Below are positions 56,688 through 64,000 of a DNA stretch of 64,000 bases, one piece after another (position 1 is the first letter of the stretch; each line of letters opens with the position of its first letter). The stretch comes from Primula veris (Eukaryota; Streptophyta; Magnoliopsida; Ericales; Primulaceae): the NCBI GenBank assembly GCA_963682055.1, contig OY821747.1, positions 33,106,126 to 33,170,125 of the forward strand, read 5' to 3'. The notes beneath the pieces were generated by a model. That model was given only the letters and a program-made list of their open reading frames with translations, was not told the DNA's origin and did not search any database. The position numbers and the translations under genes are program-made.

Positions 56688-58560
56688 CTGTAACAGAAGA
56701 AAATAGGATCATGATATATTTGGGCAAGAGAGGATAAGAGTATTTGGCTTGAATTTAATGTCACGGGTATTTAGCAAGATATCGCAGATATATTGGAGAA
56801 TGGAAACAGATTAACAAGAAAAATTATTGGAAGTCTTCATAAATTAGAGACTTCACCGCTAATTATGTCTTTTTGTGAAAACCAAGAACATGAAAAAGAA
56901 GTCTTTGCATCTAAAAGTGGTGAAAACTATTTTCGCAAGGAGGGGAGAATCTCTTGACGCTTCAAAGTACTGTCTTAGATACAAAGTTTTAAACTAAATT
57001 CTATATCCCTCAAATCTATTACACAAGAAGAAGAAAATCTTTTGATAGTTCGACATGACAATTAAGGAGAAGAGAATATAAATTTGCCTAGGAAACAGGG
57101 TTTTAACTTATAAGTGAGCTGCTATCAGGGATAAAGGGTTTCAAACAATTACTCTAAACTTTTTAGTCCTTAATCAGAGATACTGGGTGGGGAAATCTTA
57201 TCAATCTAGGCTAAACAAAAAACTGTTTCCTTATCAATCTAGTCTTAGCATAAAGATGAAAAAAATATAACTCTTGAAGTTGTTAAACATAGTAATCTTA
57301 ATAAGATTTTTTCACACATTTCTAGCATACAAAGCATCGCTATAACATAGTTATGGCACAACAGTATTGTGTCGTTCACCACCACAAACATCTTTGTTGT
57401 GAATGCCAAGCTACTTAAATTCAAATATAAGGAACACAAAGCTATAAGACATAAAGTAGGCATATGCGTTCCTGCAATCTAGGAAAAGCTTTCCATGTGA
57501 CAATTAAAGAAAGAATACCATGATAAACTTATTGCGAGCACAATAAGCAGTCAGTCTAGACCCTAAAAAACTATAATAAACTTATTGCGAGCACAAATAA
57601 AATGGACTCTTAACCAATAGCATGAACACTATTTTTTCCAGTTTGTCATCTGCTCCTCTTTATCTTTATTGTCCATGAAACAATGGCTAGAAAAGTTTTT
57701 TTATACAAAAACTCAAACAAAGAGGTTACATGCTTGTCCCGATTCCTACGGAACTATTGTACATACAGTGATTCTATCCACTTTTCACTTCACCTTACTC
57801 GACATTGTTTAACAAAATAACACTTCATTTTTTTTACCATTCTCCTCCCCTCAAAAGATAATTCGATTTTTGCACCCACACTGCAATATTATTTAGTTGA
57901 CATTTTCTCGCCTACGTGGAATTGTTTCAACAAATTAGACGAACTCGTATTCCAACCTACCGTCTCTTCCGAGATTGATATTTCTATTCAAGGGTTCTAG
58001 CTTATTCATTCTAACGAGAACTTTACGGTTAATCATAAAATCAAAAAATTAAAACTTTCACATGTCGAAGCATACGATATGCTTGGTCAAGCCCTTTCGT
58101 CTAAACCCGAATGTGCACTAAAACAAACCAATATTATCAACTCAACTAAAGATAATACTTTTACCTAAAATTAATTCTATTTTTTAACAACACTAAGCGC
58201 AACTAAGCTAACTCCGATTTTTTTTAACTTATTATTCATAAAAAATTGAGCCTAAAATATACATTTAAATAAGCTATGAATGAACTCAACAGGTGATTAT
58301 AATTGTTCCCACATATGACAAAAATAAAAATAAAAATTGTTAGGAAAACAATTCTAAAATCAACTTATTATAAAAAAAAAAAACAATTAAAAAACACGAG
58401 ACTGTTATAAAATCAACTAATTAACGATTAATATATAAAAAGAATAAAACCCATAAACAATTAAGTACCTTTTCTTCAACTGATAATCTGAGATAAATAG
58501 ATTAAATGATTTTAAGTAAAAGTTATAAATAAGTAAAAATATATAAATATATATATATAT
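56688..58560 (-). promoter_or_regulatory. 5' UTR intron and likely promoter of the proteasome gene
   Basis: Directly before the ATG the minus strand reads CTTCTGTTACAG, a good splice acceptor ending at the A of the start codon, so the leader is probably spliced. A candidate first exon ends AGTTGAAGAAAAG at 58469 followed by GTACTTAATT, making an intron of about 1.78 kb. TATA-rich sequence at about 58520-58570 lies upstream of it. The donor choice is a guess. A short direct repeat, AAACTTATTGCGAGCACAA, lies at 57525 and 57577. Confidence 0.4.
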
Positions 58561-58722
58561 ATATATAAAAAAATTTGTGTGTTTCTTGTATAGAGGGCAA
58601 AGTTATTAGAAAAAAGAAATATTACAGTAATAGTCCCGATAGTTTGGGAGAAATTTCTGTTTGATTCTCAGTTTCAAATATCACACGGTCCCACTGATAA
58701 GAAAATGCCAGATTTGATAGTA

Positions 58723-58953
58723 TTTCTTCCGTCCCTAAACAAATGTCTCCTAAAAAAATACGTGCAGTTTTGATCATCAAATTTTTCATATCAAAATTGC
58801 CGAAATGAAAAAATTGAAAATTCCATCATATAGTTCTAAGCATGAACAGCGTGATTAACTTTTGAAATAATTTTTTTCGGCAATCTAAATATGAAAAAAT
58901 TATAGGTCAAAGTTTGACGTATTTTCATAGGGTACATTTGTTTAGGGACAGAG
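58723..58953. mobile_element. Stowaway-like MITE
   Basis: 231 bp between TA dinucleotides (58721-58722 and 58954-58955). The left end is TTTCTTCCGTCCCTAAACAA and the right end in reverse complement is CTCTGTCCCTAAACAAATGT. CTCC(G/C)TCCC-type ends with TA duplication are the Stowaway/Tc1-mariner signature. No coding capacity. Confidence 0.78.
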
Positions 58954-59627
58954 TATGTATTAAATAACGGTTTAATACATAGTTAATATAAGTGACGATT
59001 AGTAAGACGTGGTTTCTGATTATCTAGTTTAGTTTAGTTTAGGAAGTTAACATTAAAAATTTACCCAATTTAGACACTGGGTGCTAATTGGGTATTAAGC
59101 CTCAAATAACCCAAATATTTTGAAAAGTAAAATTGTACGAGTGACGGATAAGGTACCAAGATCTTTTAAAAGTGAACGGGGTTTTATCAAGACCGTCGAG
59201 GCAATTTTTTTACTAGTTTTTTTAGACTCGTGTATAATCGTTACTGGGAAACTTGGTTTAGAGTCGAAAACATGTTTCTTGGAGACGTGTTTCTAGAATC
59301 GGTACAATACGTTTTCAATACTCCGACTGAAACTAAGGTGAAAGGTTTTGTAGCTCTGGAAAATCTCAAAATAAGTCTATTCATAGACTTTAACAATACG
59401 ATACCGAAACTTGAATAGTAATCTAGAAAAACTTTATGTGAACCATCACTTTTGGTAATATAGTGAAAATTTGCAATTTGGAAGTACGATGTAATTTAAA
59501 CGAGTAAATATCATAATTCGTTGAATTGTGTCATTTTATTATCCTTATTTTTCCGATATAAATCAATTAACAAAAACATATCTTACCCCTATTATATTAA
59601 CAAAAACATACTCTAATAATTTAAATT
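58954..59627. other. Intergenic between Stowaway MITE and copia element
   Basis: No gene seen. A 62-codon plus-strand frame at 59230 has no recognisable features. A short duplicated ATTAACAAAAACATA lies just left of the copia LTR (59567 and 59597). Confidence 0.4.
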
Positions 59628-59882
59628 TGTTTTACGCCAAATTAGCTCAATAATATATGTAAGAGAAAGAGAGATAATGAGGGCCAAAACATATGTATTC
59701 AAGTGTGTTGTTGGTGTACCAAACTCCATACCCATAAGCTCTTTATATAGGCTAGAGGTTTGGAGGTTACAAGCTAAATGTTAATGATAAGAAACTCAAA
59801 GGTTGTAACATACAAAGGAGCAAATGTTCATACTAAATGATATGTAACTCTTAAACTAATGGACTATCCAATATTTACAACA
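59628..59882 (-). repeat. 3' LTR of the second copia element
   Basis: On the minus strand it begins TGTTGTAAATATTGG directly after the polypurine tract AAGGGGGAG (59884-59892) and ends GGCGTAAAACA, 255 bp. It has a TATA box CCTATATAAAGAGC near 59745. Its end (GAGCTAATTTGGCGTAAAACA) resembles the end of the nested element's LTR (GAGCTAATATGTCACACAACA). The 5' LTR is beyond the window, so the 5-bp target duplication (AAATT expected) cannot be checked. Confidence 0.75.
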
Positions 59883-60291
59883 CTCCCCCTTGGATGTCCA
59901 AAAATATATTTAATCACATTTGAGCTCCTCTGTCTTGTAGCTTGTTGGTACGAACTAACCACTAACAAACGCCTCGTTAAAACCTTGCAAGAGAAAACCC
60001 ATTGGGAAAAAACCTCTAGGCGAAGGACAAAAAGAGTAAGATTTGGTTAGAACAATAGGGGTAATCACATACATAAAGTGCCTCATCAAAACCTTGTCAG
60101 AGTAAACCCAATGGGAAAACCTCTGATCGAGGAAAAAAAAGTACACTGTGATTAGAAGTATTCGACTGGATACTCCCCCTGATTTAGGCCATCATTAGTG
60201 AGGATTTTCTCGATTTAGTGTCTGAGAAATCGAGCATACATCAGGATGCTCCCCCTCACTTGCACACGACAGGGTGCAAGGACATGTCACT
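59883..60291 (-). repeat. 3' untranslated repeats of the second copia element
   Basis: Contains the polypurine tract, two CAATGGGTTTNCTC-type repeats (59998 and 60103), and GCATCC/GTGCAAGTGAGGGGGAGCAT motifs, matching 13521-14283 of the nested element. Confidence 0.65.
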
Positions 60292-63200
60292 TTAGGATAG
60301 CTCAGAAAGCTTCCTAAGACCAATTGCTTTGACATGTTTCTGAAATGAATACTTTGGCAGTGACTTAGTCAACAAGTCTGCGTGATTATTCTCTGATCCA
60401 ATATGCTTAACTTCAATCTTTTGAAGCGCTTGTTGCTCATGTGTAAAGAACAACTTTGGCGAGATATGTTTGGTGGCATCACCTTTGATGTAACCATGTT
60501 TTGCTTGATCAATAACAGCGGTGTTGTCCTCATAAATAACAACTGGTTCATCAGGATCATAAGCTAGGTCACACGTACTTCGAATATGGCCAATAACTGC
60601 TCGAAGCCATACACACTCTCTAGTCGCCTCATAGAGCGCGAGTAGCTCAGAGTGGTTCGTCGAAGTAGCCACCAAAGTCTGTTTACGAGACCTCCACGAT
60701 ATCGCCGTGTTCCCAATGGTAAAGACATAACCAGATTGGGAAGGTCCCTTGTGCGGGTCTGATAAGTAACCCGCATCGACGTAACCGACAAGGGTCGCGT
60801 TATTTCGAGTGCCAAGGGGGTTGGACTCACTCGTTGACACGTAGGGATAGAACAAACCCATATCCGTAGTACCCTTAAGGTAACGGAAGACGTCTTTAAT
60901 GCCATTCCAGTGGCGGCGTGTTGGCGCGGTGCTGTGTCGAGCTAGACAATTCACAGCAAACGAGATGTCCGGTCTAGTACATTGAGCCAAGTACAATAGT
61001 GCGCCTATTGCACCCATATATGAGCACTCAGGACTCAATATCTCTTCATCGTCCTCCTTTGGACGGAAGGGGTCCTTATTAATGTCTAGAGAGCGGACGA
61101 CCATGGGAGTGGATGACGGTTTTGCGTCGTGATGACTAAACCGTCTCAACACCTTCTGGGTGTAATTTTCTTGATGGACTAAAATTCCATCTTTACGGTG
61201 CTCGATCTGCAGGCCAAGGCAATACCGTGTCTTCCCAAGATCTTTCATCTCGAATTCCTTTTTCAGGAGTTCGGCAGTTTCGAACAACTCTTTCGAGGTT
61301 CCTATGAGATTCATATCATCTACATAGACTGCGATAATAGCGTATCCTGAAGTGGATTTCTTTATGAACACGCATGGGCATAATTCATCATTAACATATC
61401 CCAAGCCGAGCAAGTATTCACTTAGACGGTTATACCACATCCATCCGGATTGTTTCAATCCATATAGTGAACGTCTCAGCCTAATAGAGAATGTGTTCCG
61501 TGGCCGGGAACTACTTGATTCAGGCAACTTAAGTCCTTCAGGGACTTTCATGTATATCTCTGTGTCCAGATCCCCGTAGAGATAAGCTGTGACCACATCC
61601 ATGAGCTGCATATTCAGTTTTTCGGAAACTACTAAACTGATTAAGTAGCGGAACGTTATAACGTCCATTACGGGAGAATACGTCTCCTCATAATCAATTC
61701 CAGGGCGTTGAGAGAAGCCTTGCGCCACTAGGCGAGCTTTGTATCTAACAATCTCATTACTCTCATTACGCTTCCTTACGAAAACCCATTTATAACCAAC
61801 TGGTTTAACATTGGGTGGTGTTGGAACGACAGGTCCAAACACTCTTCGTTTCGTGAAGGAATCCAATTCAGCCTGAATTGCTTGTTTCCATTGAGGCCAG
61901 TCCGTTCTTCGCTGACAATCAGCAACGGTACGTGGTTCCATGTCATCATTGCTCATAATGTCAGTGGCCACTGCGTATATAAACACATCATCGATGACAG
62001 TTTCGTTTCGCTTCAAAATATCGTCTAAACTAGTATACTCGACAGATATTTCGAGGTTATCGGGATGATTAGGAACTGGTGTTACATCAGGAACACGCTC
62101 CTCTAATACATCACCGTGATCCTTAATGATCTCATGTGGCAAAACGGATGCAACAGGATTTCTCCTCCTCCGAGGCAGAACATCCTTGGAACCAACCGGT
62201 CTTCCTCTTTTCTTGGGAAGAGCGGCGGACTGGACGGCCGACGGCAGCGTCCTTTGCTCGGTGGGTACAACCGGAGCAACATGTTCAACATGAACATGGC
62301 GTCTCACAGGAACGTCTATCCTTGCAGGCACATTTGCAGCAGGTATATGTGATCTCGTGACATTCGCTAGGTCATTAAATGCGTCTGGCATTTGATTTGC
62401 AACATTTTGCAGACCTAGGATTCTCTGCACTTCCTTATCACTATGTGCAGTTGGGGGATCTAGATGAGACATAGTGGGTACATGCCACGTTAATTCACGT
62501 CGTTCCTTATCAACGTTAACGTGCATTTCTCCCCCTAACGATGGGAAGAGTGTCTCATCAAAGTCACAATCCGCATGTCTAGCGGTAAAGAGATCGCCTG
62601 TCAAGGGCTCTAAATAGCGTATTATGGACGGGGATTCATAACCGACATATATTCCCCGTCGTTTCTGAGGTCCAAATTTTGAACGCTTTGGCGGCTCAAT
62701 TGGAACATTGACTAAGCACCCAAACACGCGTAAATGTGAGACATCGGGCTCATATCCAGTTACCAACTGGTACGCAGATAGTGGTTGGGTGGCCATGGGC
62801 CTCAGACGGACCAACGCAGCAGCATGCAAAATTGCATAGCCCCATGCAGAAATTGGAAGTTTGGTGCGCATTACCAAAGTTCGCGCAATCATTTGCAAAC
62901 GCTTAATGAAAGCTTCTGCAAGACCATTTTGGGTGTGAACATAAGCAACTGGATGTTCAAGATCAATTCCCAACGTCATGCAATAATCATCGAAAGTTTT
63001 CGATGTGAACTCCGCGGCATTATCAAGTCTAATAGACTTTATTGGATAATCCGGATGGTGAGCCCTCAACTTAATGATCTGGGCAAGGAGTTTAGGAAAC
63101 GCTGCGTTTCTTGTGGACAACAAAGCTACGTGTGACCATCTTGTCGATGCATCAACCAAAACCATGAAATATTTAAATGGTCCGCATGTTGGTTGGATTG

Positions 63201-63897
63201 GTCCACAAATATCTCCTTGAATTCGTTCAAGGAATTGGGAAACCAATTTTGTAGGCTTCACGTGAATTGGTTTGAGATTTATCTTTCCAATAGAGCATGC
63301 TTGGCATAGGCTTTTCGGATTGATCACGAAATTTTTTCCTCCAAGAGGATGCCCATGTGATGCGTTCATCGTTCGAAGCATCGTATTTTGACCCGGGTGT
63401 CCCAGCCGGTCATGCCATAACATATAAATGCTCTCATCAATCGGCGCCCGCCGAATGATTAGATTGCTTTCAATGTTTCGTATCATGGTAACATACAAAC
63501 CACTTGAAAGACATCTCAACTTCTCCAAAATACGCTTTTGGTCGTATTGAGTGGAGGTGATGTAAAGGTATTCAATACCATTTTCACGAGCAGTTTCAAT
63601 ATGAAACTTGTTTTCTCGGATATCCTTAAAACTCAACAAGGTTCGACTGGACCTCGGAGAATATAAGGTCTCAGATATGGTCAAAAGAGTACCATTTGAC
63701 AACAAGACTTGGGCTTTACCAAAGCCTTCAACAAGGGTCGACGGGCCCGAAATTGTTGTCACTGAGGTTACTTTAGGCGTAAAGTTGATAAAATAGCATT
63801 TATCTTTTAAGATAGTGTGTGTAGTACCACTATCAGCCAGACAATCAACTGCCCCACAATTCATGCCTAAAAGTAAAAATAATTTAAAGTTGGTCAC
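60292..63897 (-). CDS. Ty1/copia Pol polyprotein (protease, integrase, RT, RNase H)
   Basis: Retrotransposon enzyme polyprotein, one open frame of about 1200 codons. Aspartic protease motif ADSGTT (Asp22). Pre-integrase zinc site His162/His167/Cys198/Cys201. Integrase core Asp229, Asp292 and Glu328, with 35 residues between the last two as in DD35E enzymes. Copia-type linker at about 400-650. Reverse transcriptase around 670-910 with YVDD at 858-861. RNase H with Asp1040, Glu1083 and Asp1123. The order protease-integrase-RT-RNase H defines Ty1/copia. The codon at 63897 is GTG. The ATG at 63864 (MNCGAVDC) is the more likely first codon of this segment, preceded by TTTTACTTTTAG, which looks like a splice acceptor. 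No gag is visible before the window ends. All key residues are present, so the pol could be active. Confidence 0.9.
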   Translation of the reverse strand: MTNFKLFLLLGMNCGAVDCLADSGTTHTILKDKCYFINFTPKVTSVTTISGPSTLVEGFGKAQVLLSNGTLLTISETLYSPRSSRTLLSFKDIRENKFHIETARENGIEYLYITSTQYDQKRILEKLRCLSSGLYVTMIRNIESNLIIRRAPIDESIYMLWHDRLGHPGQNTMLRTMNASHGHPLGGKNFVINPKSLCQACSIGKINLKPIHVKPTKLVSQFLERIQGDICGPIQPTCGPFKYFMVLVDASTRWSHVALLSTRNAAFPKLLAQIIKLRAHHPDYPIKSIRLDNAAEFTSKTFDDYCMTLGIDLEHPVAYVHTQNGLAEAFIKRLQMIARTLVMRTKLPISAWGYAILHAAALVRLRPMATQPLSAYQLVTGYEPDVSHLRVFGCLVNVPIEPPKRSKFGPQKRRGIYVGYESPSIIRYLEPLTGDLFTARHADCDFDETLFPSLGGEMHVNVDKERRELTWHVPTMSHLDPPTAHSDKEVQRILGLQNVANQMPDAFNDLANVTRSHIPAANVPARIDVPVRRHVHVEHVAPVVPTEQRTLPSAVQSAALPKKRGRPVGSKDVLPRRRRNPVASVLPHEIIKDHGDVLEERVPDVTPVPNHPDNLEISVEYTSLDDILKRNETVIDDVFIYAVATDIMSNDDMEPRTVADCQRRTDWPQWKQAIQAELDSFTKRRVFGPVVPTPPNVKPVGYKWVFVRKRNESNEIVRYKARLVAQGFSQRPGIDYEETYSPVMDVITFRYLISLVVSEKLNMQLMDVVTAYLYGDLDTEIYMKVPEGLKLPESSSSRPRNTFSIRLRRSLYGLKQSGWMWYNRLSEYLLGLGYVNDELCPCVFIKKSTSGYAIIAVYVDDMNLIGTSKELFETAELLKKEFEMKDLGKTRYCLGLQIEHRKDGILVHQENYTQKVLRRFSHHDAKPSSTPMVVRSLDINKDPFRPKEDDEEILSPECSYMGAIGALLYLAQCTRPDISFAVNCLARHSTAPTRRHWNGIKDVFRYLKGTTDMGLFYPYVSTSESNPLGTRNNATLVGYVDAGYLSDPHKGPSQSGYVFTIGNTAISWRSRKQTLVATSTNHSELLALYEATRECVWLRAVIGHIRSTCDLAYDPDEPVVIYEDNTAVIDQAKHGYIKGDATKHISPKLFFTHEQQALQKIEVKHIGSENNHADLLTKSLPKYSFQKHVKAIGLRKLSELS

Positions 63898-63915
63898 ACT
63901 AATAAAAGAATCGCT

Positions 63916-63917
<2 letters not shown>

Positions 63918-63968
<51 letters not shown>
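63918..63968. repeat. TA microsatellite upstream of copia pol
   Basis: About 25 TA units directly 5' of the pol frame, where the gag zinc-knuckle coding sequence would be expected. The frame stays open through it until a TAG at 63982-63984 (minus strand). Confidence 0.88.
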
Positions 63969-63970
<2 letters not shown>

Positions 63971-64000
63971 TTATTATTTCTCTAATTCTAATCAGACCAT

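Noticed and set aside
57245..57463. 72-codon minus-strand frame upstream of the proteasome gene
   Set aside because: Hydrophobic, low-complexity, no domain, and lying within the likely 5' UTR intron.
60369..62360. Smaller frames inside the copia pol on both strands
   Set aside because: Shadows of the single long pol frame, which carries all the conserved residues.
1..64000. tRNA, rRNA or other structural RNA genes
   Set aside because: None seen by eye. The only tRNA-related sequence is the retroelement primer binding site. A tRNA/Rfam scan would be decisive.

Overview
This is nuclear DNA of a flowering plant, most likely a eudicot. The evidence is a set of intronless PR-1 genes, a 20S proteasome alpha-4 gene with a plant-type intron, strongly AT-rich spacers, and plant Ty1/copia, hAT, Helitron-like and MITE insertions. 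Nothing supports a bacterial or organellar origin. I cannot name the genus.

Positions 1-54196 are a tandem array of one large unit present four times: unit 1 at 1-20778, unit 2 at 20779-33811, unit 3 at 33812-46806, and a truncated unit 4 at 46807-54196. The phase is set by where the window starts and is arbitrary. Each unit carries, in order: a PR-1 gene (+); a head-to-head inverted pair of a small coiled-coil gene, whose minus arm is a pseudogene; a 34-bp perfect palindrome; a microsatellite; a fragment of an unrecognised ORF; a 26-bp minisatellite; and a MITE relic. Units 1-3 then carry a short hAT element, a second MITE, an unrecognised 120-codon minus-strand ORF, a second copy of part of the PR-1 upstream region, and an LTR-like remnant with a tRNA-Met-type primer binding site. 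Units 2 and 3 are about 13.0 kb. Unit 1 is 20.8 kb because it alone holds a 7.0-kb copia element inside its hAT copy, a 217-bp MITE, and a roughly 650-bp segment with a Helitron-like end.

The four PR-1 proteins are 176 aa. The mature parts of copies 1, 2 and 4 are identical and copy 3 differs by one residue. Unit 4 is a mosaic of unit 1-, 2- and 3-like stretches, which suggests gene conversion or unequal exchange. Some parts are broken: unit 1 has lost the 8-base TATA run of its PR-1 promoter and has a 2-bp frameshift in its coiled-coil gene, and unit 4 has a frameshifting 22-bp duplication in the unrecognised ORF.

The right end is single-copy. 54197-55235 is AT-rich spacer. 55236-56687 (-) is the two-exon gene for proteasome subunit alpha type-4 (PAC), probably with an intron in its 5' UTR. 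A Stowaway-like MITE lies near 58.7-58.95 kb. 59628-64000 is the 3' part of a second copia element (-) with an uninterrupted pol reading frame; its gag and 5' LTR lie beyond the window. The decayed copia element in unit 1 belongs to a related family.

The most unusual structures are the inverted-duplicated coiled-coil gene kept in all four units, the mosaic PR-1 array, a copia element with young LTRs but a ruined pol, and a unit-2-specific perfect hairpin that looks like a templated inversion.
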